Source: Pleomorphomonas diazotrophica (lineage in GTDB: Bacteria; Pseudomonadota; Alphaproteobacteria; Rhizobiales; Pleomorphomonadaceae). Taken from it: DNA of 60,771 bases. A program made the translations under genes and the position numbers. Under the pieces are notes generated by a model. The model was given only the letters and a program-made list of their open reading frames with translations. It was not told where the DNA came from and did no database searches. Below, one piece after another: positions 34,668 through 43,442 of this stretch. The stretch covers positions 1-60,771 of the forward strand of contig NZ_PJNW01000023.1 in NCBI RefSeq assembly GCF_002844595.1, written 5' to 3'. Position 1 is the first letter of the stretch, and the number at the start of each line of letters is the position of its first letter.

Positions 34668-36863
34668 ATGGCTGATATTACGGAACTTCTCACCAAGGGC
34701 GACGTGCGTTGGGTCCGATATGCCCGTCGCGTCTTCATGCGGGCGGCGCTGATGACAACGGTTTGTCTTGCCGCCGCCGGCGGGGCGAGAGCGCAGTCGG
34801 CGGATGATGCCGCCACACTTGAGCCGATCGTCGTCGAGGGGACCGGCGAGGCCGCCGACGGCCCGGTGAAGGGGTATGTCGCCAAGCGATCGAAGACCGC
34901 CACCAAGACCGACGTGCCGCTGGAAAAGACGCCGCAGTCGGTCTCCGTGGTCACTGCTGATCAGATGGCTGATCAGGGCGTCAAGTCGGTGGCCGAGGCG
35001 CTGCGCTATACGCCCGGCCTGTTCGCCGAATATCGCGGCGCATCCAACCTGCACGACGAAACATTCCTGCGCGGCTACTATTATGCGCCGCGCTTCCTCG
35101 ACGGTCTGCTGTTCGGCTCCAACTCGCTCGGCCAGGTGGATCCCTATCTTCTTGAGCGCGTCGAGGTGCTGAAGGGGCCGTCGTCGGTGCTCTACGGCGA
35201 GGCCCGGCCCGGCGGCCTCATCAACCTCGCCAGCAAGCGTCCGACCGGCGAGACGGCGCGTGAGGTGCAGGCGACGGTCGGCACCGACAACCGCGTCGAG
35301 GCCGCCTTCGACCTCATGGACAAGCTTCCCGGCAGCGACGCTGTCTCCTACCGCCTCGTCGGCAAGGCGGCGCGTGCCGACACCATGGAGGCCGGGCTCG
35401 ATACCCAGCGCATTGCCGTGGCTCCGTCGGTCATGTGGCAGCCGGACGACCAGACCAAGGTCACCGTTCACGCCTTCTACCAGAACGAACCGGAAGCCGG
35501 CTTCCGGAATTTCCGCGAGGCCAAGGGATCGCTCACGCCGACCGCTTACGGCTACATACCGCGCGACTTCCTGATTTCCGATCCCAACGTGCAGAAGTCC
35601 GAGCGCGAGCAGGCTTCGATCGGCTATCAGGCCGAGCATCGCTTCGACAACGGCGTCACGCTGCGCCAGAACGCCCGCCTCACCGACATCGACACCGCCT
35701 ACCAGACCCTGACCTGGGGCGCCTTGCAGGCCGATGGCAAGACCATCACCCGCACCGGCTCCGGCGGCACCGAGGACATGTTGCAGTTCGTCATTGACAA
35801 CAGCGCCGAGGCCAAGCTTTCCACCGGTCCGCTCGACCACACGCTGATCGGCGGCTTCGACTATCGCTATTCGATTGTCGATTACGCCTGGGGTTACGAC
35901 TACACGGTGCCGTCAATCGACTGGACCAATCCGGTCTACAACGTCACCAGCCTCAACCTCTCTTCGGGTCGCACTGACACCCAGACCAAGGCGTCGCAGG
36001 TCGGCCTCTACTTGCAGGATCAGATCGAGATCGGTCGTCTGAACCTGCTGTTCGGCGGGCGTCAGGACTGGGCAACCACCGATATCGACAACAACCTGAC
36101 CGGCACGGCGACCAGCTTCGATTCCTCGGCCACTACCGGTCGTGCCGGGGCGGTCTACGATATAGGCTGGGGCCTTTCGCCCTATGTCAGCGTTGCCACA
36201 TCCTTCGAGCCGGTGCTGACGGCGGCGCCGTCCGGTTCCGACCCCTTCGAGCCGTCGACGGCCATCCAATACGAGGCAGGCTTGCGATTCGCGCCGGAGG
36301 GCTACGGCTTCAATCTCAGCGCCGCCATCTACGAGCTCACCCAGCAGAACGTCCTTTACCGCGAGACCAGCTCCAGCCCCTGGCAGCAGACCGGCGAAAT
36401 CCGCACGCGCGGTGTCGAGCTGGAGGCTCGCGCCGAGATCACCGACAACCTCAGCCTGCTTGCCGCCTACAGCTACACCGACCAGGAGGTGACGGAAGCG
36501 GCGCAGGCCAACATCGTCGGCAAGACGCCGGCCCGTATCCCGCTCAATCAGGCTTCGATCTGGGGCAAGTACGAGTTCGATGACGGCCCCTTTGCCGGCC
36601 TCGGCCTCGGTCTCGGCCTGCGCTATATCGGAGAGAGCTGGGGCGATGCCACCAACACCTTCAAGGTGCCGGACACGCTCCTGCTCGATGCGTCGCTCTC
36701 CTATGACTTCGGCGCGCTCGACAGGGACTTCGAGAACGTGTCGCTGCAGGTGAACGCCACCAATCTCACCGACGAGTTCTACACCGCGTCCTGTGCCAGC
36801 GCTTATGCCTGCTTCGTCGGCGCCGGCCGTACGGTCACGGCCACGCTGAAGTACAAATGGTAA
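34668..36863 (+). CDS. TonB-dependent ferric-siderophore receptor
   Basis: A 731-residue outer-membrane receptor. A long signal sequence (about 1-42; MRAALMTTVCLAAAGGARAQ after a basic leader) precedes a TonB-box-like LEPIVVEG (about 51-58), the plug domain (TPQSVSVVTADQMADQGVKSVAEALRYTPGL ... LERVEVLKGPSSVLYGEARPGGLINLASKRP) and the 22-strand barrel ending in TATLKYKW. The sequence VLYGEARPGGLIN is typical of the FhuA/FoxA-like TIGR01783 siderophore receptors. The exact siderophore is unknown. It overlaps the esterase gene by 7 bases. Confidence 0.94.
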   Translation: MADITELLTKGDVRWVRYARRVFMRAALMTTVCLAAAGGARAQSADDAATLEPIVVEGTGEAADGPVKGYVAKRSKTATKTDVPLEKTPQSVSVVTADQMADQGVKSVAEALRYTPGLFAEYRGASNLHDETFLRGYYYAPRFLDGLLFGSNSLGQVDPYLLERVEVLKGPSSVLYGEARPGGLINLASKRPTGETAREVQATVGTDNRVEAAFDLMDKLPGSDAVSYRLVGKAARADTMEAGLDTQRIAVAPSVMWQPDDQTKVTVHAFYQNEPEAGFRNFREAKGSLTPTAYGYIPRDFLISDPNVQKSEREQASIGYQAEHRFDNGVTLRQNARLTDIDTAYQTLTWGALQADGKTITRTGSGGTEDMLQFVIDNSAEAKLSTGPLDHTLIGGFDYRYSIVDYAWGYDYTVPSIDWTNPVYNVTSLNLSSGRTDTQTKASQVGLYLQDQIEIGRLNLLFGGRQDWATTDIDNNLTGTATSFDSSATTGRAGAVYDIGWGLSPYVSVATSFEPVLTAAPSGSDPFEPSTAIQYEAGLRFAPEGYGFNLSAAIYELTQQNVLYRETSSSPWQQTGEIRTRGVELEARAEITDNLSLLAAYSYTDQEVTEAAQANIVGKTPARIPLNQASIWGKYEFDDGPFAGLGLGLGLRYIGESWGDATNTFKVPDTLLLDASLSYDFGALDRDFENVSLQVNATNLTDEFYTASCASAYACFVGAGRTVTATLKYKW

Positions 36864-38497
36864 GGCGCATGCGGAAGGCTTTGGAAGCATTGTACACGCT
36901 GGCCTTCGTCCTCCTCTCCGGTGGTGTCTCCGCCGGGGAGGGCATCCGTCTTGTGCCCGGCCTGCCAACGATCGTCGAGGCGGTCGCGCCGGGCGCGACC
37001 GTTACTTTGCCGTTCGAGGCGGCGCCCGGCGACTACCTGCGCGGTCGGCTCGACGTTTCGGTCGGCAGCTTCGCTCTCGAAGTCGTCGGCAAGGACGGCA
37101 AGCCCTGGCGGCGCCTGCTCGATGACATCGGCCTTTCCGGCGATTTCCAGTTCGTCGCAGGCGATGCGCCATCGGCGTTGCGGCTTGTTGCAGGGCCGGA
37201 CGGCGGCGCCGGTCGCCTGACCCTTGCAACGCGCCTTTCGCCGGCCGAGCAGCGACCTCCGGCCATAGGCCACGACAGCCCGGCGATCGCCGGCGTTGCC
37301 GCGACGATTGCCACCGGCGGCACGACCGACGCCTTCTGGAGCCATGCCGGAGAGGTGGGCACTCCACTCATCGAGCGAGCCGAAGACGGCAAGACGCTGC
37401 TGACCTTCGTCTATCGCGGCGCCAGGCGGAACGTCCGCCTCGTCGGTGCGCCCTCCGGCGACCACGAATGGCTCGACCGGCTCGACAACTCCGATATCTG
37501 GTTCAAGAGTTTCCGCGTGCCGCCGGAGACGCGGTTTTCCTATCAGCTCGCTCCTGACGTGCCGGAGTTGCCGGGGTCCGCGCGGGAGCGGCGGTTGGCG
37601 TTGCTTGCCACCGCCGCCGCCGATCCGCTGAACGCGGCACCCTGGCCGGACGATGCATCGGACCGGTTCAATGCCAAGTCGACGGTGACGCTCGCGGCGG
37701 CACCGGTGCAGCCGGGCATGGAGAACACGGCCGCGCCGACGGGAGAGTTCATCCGCTTCCGCTTCGCTTCGGACCGCCTGGGCAATACGCGCAACATAGC
37801 GATATACAGGCCGAGGCACTTCGATCCCACCGATCCCGACGCCCTGCTCCTCTTGGTCTTTGACGGCCGGAGCTACCAGCGTGAGGTGCCGACGCCGACG
37901 ATTCTCGACGCTCTTGTCGCCGCCAACCGGTTGCCGTCGACGCTTGCCGTCTTCATCGACAACCCCGATCAGGCGGCGCGGTCGCGCGAACTGCCCGACA
38001 ATGCCATTTTCGCCGACGTCCTGGCGGACGACCTGATGCCCGAGATACGCAGGCGGACCGGTTTCTCGCCGCCGCCGGGCCGAACGGCGCTGGCTGGGTC
38101 CTCCTACGGCGGGCTCGCCTCGATGACGGTGGCCCTTCGCCGTCCTGAAGTCTTCGGCAACGTGTTGTCGCTCTCCGGCTCCTACTGGTGGAGCCCGCCC
38201 GGCACGCCGGCCGCCGGCGCCAACATCGTCGCTCGTCGCGTCGCCACCACGAGCCGGCGTCCCGTACGCGTCTTCCTGTCGGCGGGTCTGTTCGAGCGCG
38301 AACATGGCGGCGCCGATGGCATCCTGGAAACCAACCGCCATCTGCGCGACGTGCTGACGGCGCGCGGCTACGAGGTGACCGCCCGCGAATATGCCGGCGG
38401 CCACGACTATTTCGTCTGGCGGGGCGCACTCGCCGACGGATTGCTGGCGCTGTTCGGGCGCGGCTCGGCCTCACAGATCATCAAGGACAAGCCATGA
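36857..38497 (+). CDS. Exported siderophore esterase, Fes-like
   Basis: A 546-residue alpha/beta hydrolase. A signal peptide (about 1-28, MVRRMRKALEALYTLAFVLLSGGVSAG) indicates export. An extra N-terminal domain of about 110 residues is followed by a region like the N-terminal domain of enterobactin esterase (RRNVRLVGAPSGDHEWLDRL ... DPLNAAPWPDDA) and the catalytic domain with nucleophile GSSYGG and LLVFDGRSYQREVPTPTILDAL ... DNPDQAARSRELPDN, closely matching the Fes pattern. A C-terminal GGHDYFVWR carries the histidine. It probably opens a trilactone or ester siderophore in the periplasm. A later ATG at 36869 is an alternative start. Confidence 0.85.
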   Translation: MVRRMRKALEALYTLAFVLLSGGVSAGEGIRLVPGLPTIVEAVAPGATVTLPFEAAPGDYLRGRLDVSVGSFALEVVGKDGKPWRRLLDDIGLSGDFQFVAGDAPSALRLVAGPDGGAGRLTLATRLSPAEQRPPAIGHDSPAIAGVAATIATGGTTDAFWSHAGEVGTPLIERAEDGKTLLTFVYRGARRNVRLVGAPSGDHEWLDRLDNSDIWFKSFRVPPETRFSYQLAPDVPELPGSARERRLALLATAAADPLNAAPWPDDASDRFNAKSTVTLAAAPVQPGMENTAAPTGEFIRFRFASDRLGNTRNIAIYRPRHFDPTDPDALLLLVFDGRSYQREVPTPTILDALVAANRLPSTLAVFIDNPDQAARSRELPDNAIFADVLADDLMPEIRRRTGFSPPPGRTALAGSSYGGLASMTVALRRPEVFGNVLSLSGSYWWSPPGTPAAGANIVARRVATTSRRPVRVFLSAGLFEREHGGADGILETNRHLRDVLTARGYEVTAREYAGGHDYFVWRGALADGLLALFGRGSASQIIKDKP

Positions 38498-39405
38498 TCG
38501 GATTTCGCCACCTCGGCGCTGTGCTGGCGCTGTTTCTCCTGTTCGCCGGTTCGGGCACCGTCGAAGCTGTCACCATCACCGATGCGCAAGGGACGCATGA
38601 TCTGCCCGACCGTCCAAAGACAGTCGTCGTGTTCGATCTCGCCGCCCTCGACACGTTCGATACGCTGGGCGTCGAGGTGAAGGGCGTGCCCGACTGGTCG
38701 ATGACCGGCGAACTCGAGAAATATGGAAGTGAGTCCTACACCAAGGTCGGATCGCTGTTCGAGCCGGACCTCGAGGCGGTGGCGGCGCTTGAACCGGATC
38801 TCATCGTTGTCGGTGCTCGCAGCCAGAAGCACGTCGCAACGCTGTCGGAGATTGCGCCGGTGCTCGACCTTACGCCGGACAACGGGGACTTCCGTGGTTC
38901 GGTGAAGCGCAATGCCGAGGCCGTCGGCAAGCTGTTCGGCAAGGAAGCCGAGGTCGCCGAGCGGCTTCGGAAACTCGACGCCACGATGGCCCGTCTCCGG
39001 CAGATGACAGCCGGCAAGGGCAGGGGGCTCGTGGTGCTGACCACCGGCGGCAAGATCAGCGCCTACGGTCCTGGCTCGCGCTTCGCCGAGGTCCACGATC
39101 TCTACGGTCTCGCCGCTGCCGACCCGACCATCGAGGCGACAACCCACGGCCAGGTCATTTCCTGGGAATACATCCTCAAGGTCAATCCGGACTGGCTGAT
39201 CGTCATCGACCGCGATGCGGCCATCGGCAAGACCGAGACCCCGGCCCGCGCCCTGCTCGACAACGAGCTGGTGAACCGCACCCGCGCCGCCACGGCCGGG
39301 CATGTCGTCTACCTCGATCCGGTCGCCATGTATCTCACCAGTTCCGGCCTGCGCGCCGAGCAGGCCATTGCCGACAGCTTCATCGCAGCCTTCGGGCGGC
39401 CTTGA
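38494..39405 (+). CDS. Siderophore ABC transporter substrate-binding protein (CeuE/YclQ type)
   Basis: A 303-residue periplasmic protein with a signal peptide (MIGFRHLGAVLALFLLFAGSGTVEA). The class III binding fold is seen in DRPKTVVVFDLAALDTFDTLGVEV, VGSLFEPDLEAVAALEPDLIVVGAR, and the CeuE/YclQ hallmark TTGGKISAYGPGSRF(AEVHDLYGL). Members bind catecholate or tetradentate ferric siderophores, which suits an esterase that hydrolyses triscatecholates. Its ATG overlaps the esterase stop (ATGA). It delivers to the FecCD permeases on the other strand. Confidence 0.93.
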   Translation: MIGFRHLGAVLALFLLFAGSGTVEAVTITDAQGTHDLPDRPKTVVVFDLAALDTFDTLGVEVKGVPDWSMTGELEKYGSESYTKVGSLFEPDLEAVAALEPDLIVVGARSQKHVATLSEIAPVLDLTPDNGDFRGSVKRNAEAVGKLFGKEAEVAERLRKLDATMARLRQMTAGKGRGLVVLTTGGKISAYGPGSRFAEVHDLYGLAAADPTIEATTHGQVISWEYILKVNPDWLIVIDRDAAIGKTETPARALLDNELVNRTRAATAGHVVYLDPVAMYLTSSGLRAEQAIADSFIAAFGRP

Positions 39406-39438
39406 TCCCGCACTCGTCCTCTGTCCCGGAGCCTCCCC

Positions 39439-40518
39439 ATGACCATCCAAGAGCCGGTCCGTCTTGCCGCCACGCTGTTCGTTCCGAGCCCCGACCCGGC
39501 GGCACTGCGCGCCCGGCTCGTCGAACACGTCGGCCGCTACGCTCACTCCGAAACGACGGCAGCCGGCGACATCCTGCTGTCGAGCGAGCTTGGCCTGTCG
39601 CGGCTGACGCTCGAAGCCGGTGGTTTGCGCATTGCCGCCGAAAGCCGCGACCCCGCCGGCCTCGCCTATATCAAGATGATCATGGCCGACCACGTCCTCG
39701 AGTTCGGACAGGCCGGGGTGGCGCTGCACTGGACAGGGGCCGGCGGCGCCGGTTCGCCGCTGCCGTTCTTTCGCGAGATGACGGTCACGGCCGTCGCGAT
39801 GGTCGGCCGCTTCCTCCGCCTGACCCTGCGCGGCAACGATCTTGGCCGCTTCGCCGAGGGCGGGCTGCATGTCCGCCTGTTGTTGCCATCCGAGGGTGTA
39901 GCCCAGCGCTGGCCGGTGACCGGAGACGACGGCCGTCCCTTCTGGCCGGACGGCAACCCGCCGCCGGCCCGTGTCTACACGCTGCGGCGTATCGACGTCG
40001 CCGCCGGCGAGGTGGAGATCGACATGCTGCTGCATGCCGGCCATCACGGCGCGCCCGGCGCCGCCTTTGCCGAACGGGCAAGGGCTGGCGACGTCGTCGG
40101 CATGACAGGTCCAGGCGGTGGTGACTTGCCGGAGGCGGCTGACTATCTCTTCTTCGCCGACGAGACGGGCTTGCCGGCCGTTGCCCGGATGCTCGCCGAG
40201 ATGCCCGCCGGTCGCCGCGTCCGCGCCTTTGTCGAGGTTGAAGATGAAGCCGATCGGCAGGTGCTGCCGAGTTCCGCTGCGGCGGAGATCACCTGGCTGT
40301 ACCGGCGAGACGGCGCGCGGCTTGAACTCGCCGCCATTGCCATTGGGACCGGCGATCTCCCACCCGATTTCGTTGTCTGGGGCGGGATGGAGCACGCCGC
40401 CCGCCGCGCCATTTATCGAAGGGCGATCGACACGTGGAATCTGTCACGCGACCGCCTGCGCCTTGCCTCCTATTGGCGGCGCGGACAGGCTGGCGAGGAC
40501 CATCACCACGACGATTGA
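39439..40518 (+). CDS. Siderophore-interacting protein (DUF2218-SIP fusion), ferric reductase
   Basis: A 359-residue fusion. The N-terminal part (about 8-95) matches DUF2218 (LFVPSPDPAALRARLVEHVGRYAHSE ... LTLEAGGLRIAAESRDPAGLAYIKMIMADHVLEFG). The C-terminal part is the SIP/ViuB flavin reductase (about 110-350; RFLRLTLRGNDLGRF, GLHVRLLLP, RVYTLRRID, GPGGGDLPEAADYLFFADETGLPAVARML and a C-terminal RGQAGEDHHHDD). It reduces ferric siderophore in the cytoplasm to release iron. DUF2218-SIP fusions are known in Rhizobiales. It is the last gene of the forward siderophore operon. Confidence 0.9.
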   Translation: MTIQEPVRLAATLFVPSPDPAALRARLVEHVGRYAHSETTAAGDILLSSELGLSRLTLEAGGLRIAAESRDPAGLAYIKMIMADHVLEFGQAGVALHWTGAGGAGSPLPFFREMTVTAVAMVGRFLRLTLRGNDLGRFAEGGLHVRLLLPSEGVAQRWPVTGDDGRPFWPDGNPPPARVYTLRRIDVAAGEVEIDMLLHAGHHGAPGAAFAERARAGDVVGMTGPGGGDLPEAADYLFFADETGLPAVARMLAEMPAGRRVRAFVEVEDEADRQVLPSSAAAEITWLYRRDGARLELAAIAIGTGDLPPDFVVWGGMEHAARRAIYRRAIDTWNLSRDRLRLASYWRRGQAGEDHHHDD

Positions 40519-40824
40519 CACGGATTCGGCGGGTCACGAGGTCACTTTGCCGGACTCCCATGCTCATATGCGGCGCACCGCCTCCGATAGGTGGCAATCC
40601 TGCCGAAGGACGATGGCACAAGGACTTGGTCGCGAAAGAGCCCGCAGCTTTCCCGGTATCTCGGCGTTCTTCTTTAAGTATATAGACTTATATGCTTTCG
40701 TATTATGCAGGGTAGTGTCAGGAATGACTGCAATTCGTGCGTGACAAAAGCAGGATTTGCCTCGACCCTTCAGGGGTGGGAAGCCGGTCTCCTCCCTGCC
40801 GGCCCCGACCTGAGGAGCCATGGC
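40519..40824 (+). promoter_or_regulatory. nifA upstream region
   Basis: A 306-base gap between the siderophore operon and nifA with no recognised gene. It has an AT-rich segment (about 40672-40708, with TATATAGACTTATATG and TATTATGC) that could hold a sigma-70 promoter. I found no FixK-type dyad and no good sigma-54 element; TGGCACAAGGACTTGG at 40612 has the wrong spacing. A ribosome site GAGGAG lies at 40812-40817. Confidence 0.45.
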
Positions 40825-42594
40825 ATGATCGTGGCAGTCCGCCAAGCGCCACGCCTCGCGCCAGCCGCGTCGGCGCCCGTTGTTCGGCGCGAAAGCCGGC
40901 AGAGCGCCGAGATGGCGCTGTTCGGCCTTTATGAGATCTCGAAGATACTCAACGCGCCCGTCCGCCTTGAGAGCATGCTGGCGAGCGTCGTCAACATCCT
41001 CACTTCGTTCCTCGCCATGCGGCGCGGCATGATCGTCGTCATCGACGAAGCCGGCGAACCGGAGATCGTCGCCACCGCCGGCTGGGCGGGCGAGGTGAAG
41101 GGACGACCGATTGACAGCCTGCCGCAGGCGGTCATCGACCGCATCGTCGCCACCCAGACCTCGCTCGTCGTGCAGGACACGGCGGCCGATCCGCTGTTCG
41201 CGGGCACGCCGGCGGCTCACGATCCGAGTCGGGTTTCCTTTGTCGGCGTGCCGATCAAGGATGACGCCAAGGTGATCGGCACGCTCAGCATCGACCGCGT
41301 CTGGGACGGGTCGGCCGACATCCGCATCGACGAGGATCTGCGCTTCCTTGCCATGGTCGCCAATCTCGTGGGGCAGGCGGTGCGCCTCCATCGCGTCGTC
41401 GCCGCCGATCGCAAGCGTCTGATCGACGAGCGGTCGCGACTTGAGAAGGCGCTCGACGAGAAGCCCAAACCGGCCCGTATCCGCATCGGGACCGGCGGCA
41501 TCGTCGGCGACAGCCCGTCGGTGCGCCGTGTCATGGAGACCATCTCCATCGTCGCGCCGTCCAACTCCACCGTGCTGCTGCGCGGCGAGAGTGGCACCGG
41601 CAAGGAACTGTTCGCCCGCGCCATCCACGAGCTGTCGAGTCGCAAGGCCAAGCCCTTCGTCAAGCTCAACTGCGCCGCCGTCTCCGAAAGCGTTCTGGAA
41701 TCCGAGCTGTTCGGCCATGAGAAGGGCGCCTTTACCGGCGCCATAGCTCTGAAGCCCGGCCGTTTCGAGCTCGCCAACGGCGGCACGCTCCTGCTCGACG
41801 AGATCGGCGAGATCTCGCCCGCCTTCCAGTCCAAGCTGCTGCGCGTTCTTCAGGAGGGCGAGTTCGAGCGCGTCGGCGGTACGCGGACGCTGAAGGTCGA
41901 CGTCCGGCTGATCTGCGCCACCAATCGCGATCTCGAGGCAGCCGTCGCGAAGGGCGACTTCCGCGCCGACCTCTACTATCGCATCAATGTCGTGCCGGTG
42001 TTCCTGCCGCCGCTCCGCGAGCGGCCGGGCGACATTCCCTTGCTCGCCCGTGCCTTTCTCGACCGTTTCAACCGCGAGAATTCACGCCGGCTAAGTATCA
42101 CCGACAAGGCCCTCGACCTTCTGGGCAAATGCTACTTCCCCGGCAACGTGCGTGAGCTGGAAAATTGCGTTCGCCGCACGGCGACGCTGTCCCGCAGCGA
42201 CACCATCCGCCGCGAGGATTTCGCCTGCGCGCATGGGGAATGCCTGTCGGCGACCTTATGGACCGGCGCCCACCACGTCACGGCCGACGAGCAACTGACC
42301 GCGCTGAAGCGCGGCGAGGTGCTGGTGCCCGGCCTGCGCCCTCCGGTTTCATCTTTCCAGCCGCCTCAGTTCGAGCCGCCGCAGAACGAGCCATCGGCCG
42401 AGGGGCATGTCTGTGAACACGCGGGTCCCGACTGCCCGGCGCTCGGCCATCGTGCGGGCGAGAAGGAACGGCTGATCGACGCCATGGAGAAGTCCGGCTG
42501 GGTGCAGGCCAAGGCGGCCCGCATCCTTGGCCTGACGCCACGCCAGATCGGCTATGCGCTCAAGAAGCACCGTGTCGAGCTGAAGCGGTTCTGA
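40825..42594 (+). CDS. nifA: NifA, sigma-54-dependent activator of nif genes
   Basis: A 589-residue regulator from ATG 40825, chosen for GAGGAG seven bases before it; an upstream start at 40705 would cross a poor leader. An N-terminal GAF domain (about 30-190) is followed by the AAA+ domain with Walker A GESGTGKELF, GAFTGA and Walker B GTLLLDEIGE, then a C-terminal Fis-like helix-turn-helix (GWVQAKAARILGLTPRQIGYALKKHRVEL). The redox signature C-X11-C-X19-C-X4-C is exact (C436, C448, C468, C473), so it is the oxygen-sensitive rhizobial type. Two more cysteines (C530, C537) lie in the variable linker. It binds TGT-N10-ACA sites. Confidence 0.96.
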   Translation: MIVAVRQAPRLAPAASAPVVRRESRQSAEMALFGLYEISKILNAPVRLESMLASVVNILTSFLAMRRGMIVVIDEAGEPEIVATAGWAGEVKGRPIDSLPQAVIDRIVATQTSLVVQDTAADPLFAGTPAAHDPSRVSFVGVPIKDDAKVIGTLSIDRVWDGSADIRIDEDLRFLAMVANLVGQAVRLHRVVAADRKRLIDERSRLEKALDEKPKPARIRIGTGGIVGDSPSVRRVMETISIVAPSNSTVLLRGESGTGKELFARAIHELSSRKAKPFVKLNCAAVSESVLESELFGHEKGAFTGAIALKPGRFELANGGTLLLDEIGEISPAFQSKLLRVLQEGEFERVGGTRTLKVDVRLICATNRDLEAAVAKGDFRADLYYRINVVPVFLPPLRERPGDIPLLARAFLDRFNRENSRRLSITDKALDLLGKCYFPGNVRELENCVRRTATLSRSDTIRREDFACAHGECLSATLWTGAHHVTADEQLTALKRGEVLVPGLRPPVSSFQPPQFEPPQNEPSAEGHVCEHAGPDCPALGHRAGEKERLIDAMEKSGWVQAKAARILGLTPRQIGYALKKHRVELKRF

Positions 42595-42598
42595 GCGC

Positions 42599-42614
42599 TG
42601 TCGGAAGTCCGACA
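42599..42614. promoter_or_regulatory. NifA upstream activating sequence for fdxN
   Basis: TGTCGGAAGTCCGACA is a perfect TGT-N10-ACA and a near-perfect palindrome, 72 bases before the -24 element. Its centre is about 105 bases before the expected start of transcription. It begins 5 bases after the nifA stop. Confidence 0.85.
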
Positions 42615-42685
42615 ATGGCGTGTCGCGTCAGGAGTGTTTTCGTGAGGTGTTCTAGTAAGTATCTGTAATGGAATGGTTTTATAGG

Positions 42686-42700
42686 TGGCATGCCGCTTGC
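42686..42700 (+). promoter_or_regulatory. Sigma-54 promoter of fdxN operon
   Basis: TGGCAT-GCCGC-TTGC, with GG-N10-GC geometry intact. Transcription is expected to start around 42711, about 26 bases before the fdxN ATG. Confidence 0.85.
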
Positions 42701-42736
42701 GGAGCGGATGGCGGGCTTCATTACGGAGATATCGCC

Positions 42737-42931
42737 ATGGCCATGTCCATCAATGCTGACGATTGCACCGCCTGTGGCGCCTGCGAAAGCGAATGCCCGT
42801 CGAAGGCCATTCGCTTCAAAGGTGCGGTTTATATGATCGACCCGAAGAAATGCACCGAATGCCAGGGGGCGGCCGACGCACCGCAGTGCGACGAGGTCTG
42901 CCCGTCCGGCGCAATATCGAAGGCAGCCTGA
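42737..42931 (+). CDS. fdxN: Nif-associated 2[4Fe-4S] ferredoxin FdxN
   Basis: A 64-residue ferredoxin. Motif 1 is CTACGACESECP (CX2CX2CX3C) and motif 2 is CX2CX8CX3C (C39, C42, C51, C55; CTEC then CDEVCP), the pattern of nif-linked ferredoxins. It is a possible electron donor to NifH or to cofactor synthesis. ATG 42737 is nine bases after ACGGAG; the longer open frame to 42668 overlaps the promoter. It is first in fdxN-nifZ-nifT-sir2-like. Confidence 0.93.
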   Translation: MAMSINADDCTACGACESECPSKAIRFKGAVYMIDPKKCTECQGAADAPQCDEVCPSGAISKAA

Positions 42932-42932
42932 C

Positions 42933-43232
42933 ATGGCCTTCGTCGATCGGGAGATTGATATCGAGATCGACGGCCCGCCGCGCTTTCAGCCCGGCGACAA
43001 GGTGTCTGCCCGCCTCAACGTGAAGAACGACGGCACCTTTCCCGGCCGCGACATCGGCGAGCGCCTCGTTCACAAGGGCGATGTCGGCTACGTGCGCGAC
43101 GTCGGCACCTTTCTGCAGCAGTTCTACATCTACGCGGTCGAATGGGTCGATCGCGGCATTCTGGTCGGCATGCGGGCGCGGGAACTTGTCGCACTCGATG
43201 CCCCCGAGACCACGGAGCGCGCCCAGCGATGA
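42933..43232 (+). CDS. nifZ: NifZ, nitrogenase MoFe P-cluster maturation
   Basis: A 99-residue protein with the family core PRFQPGDKVSARLNVKNDGTFPGRDIGERLVHKGDVGYVRDVGTFLQQFYIYAVEW. NifZ helps assemble the second P-cluster of the MoFe protein. It starts one base after the fdxN stop and overlaps nifT by 4 bases. Confidence 0.94.
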   Translation: MAFVDREIDIEIDGPPRFQPGDKVSARLNVKNDGTFPGRDIGERLVHKGDVGYVRDVGTFLQQFYIYAVEWVDRGILVGMRARELVALDAPETTERAQR

Positions 43233-43441
43233 AAGTGATGATCCGCCAATCGGCCAAGGGCCTGTCGGCCTATGTCGCCAAGAAGGACCTGGAGGAGCCG
43301 ATCGTCTCCCAGGAGAAGGACGCGCTTTGGGGTGGTGCCGTGACGCTGAAAAACGGCTGGGTGCTGGACCTGCCGGACATGCCCTTGGAAACCCGCCTTC
43401 CGGTGACCGTCGTTGCCCGCCGACGCGGCGAGGACGATTGA
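43229..43441 (+). CDS. nifT: NifT/FixU small protein
   Basis: A 70-residue protein, MKVMIRQSAKGLSAYVAKKDLEE... with GGAVTLKNGWVLDLPDM, the NifT/FixU signature. The function is unknown; it is dispensable for fixation in several diazotrophs. Its ATG overlaps the nifZ stop, so translation is coupled. Confidence 0.93.
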   Translation: MKVMIRQSAKGLSAYVAKKDLEEPIVSQEKDALWGGAVTLKNGWVLDLPDMPLETRLPVTVVARRRGEDD

Positions 43442-43442
43442 C

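Noticed and set aside
38407-40395. 662-residue reverse-strand open frame
   Set aside because: It lies opposite the siderophore binding protein and SIP genes, and has no domain or sensible composition; it is a GC-rich shadow.
40612-40630. TGGCACAAGGACTTGG as a nifA sigma-54 promoter
   Set aside because: The TTG follows after the wrong number of bases and the GC of -12 is absent.
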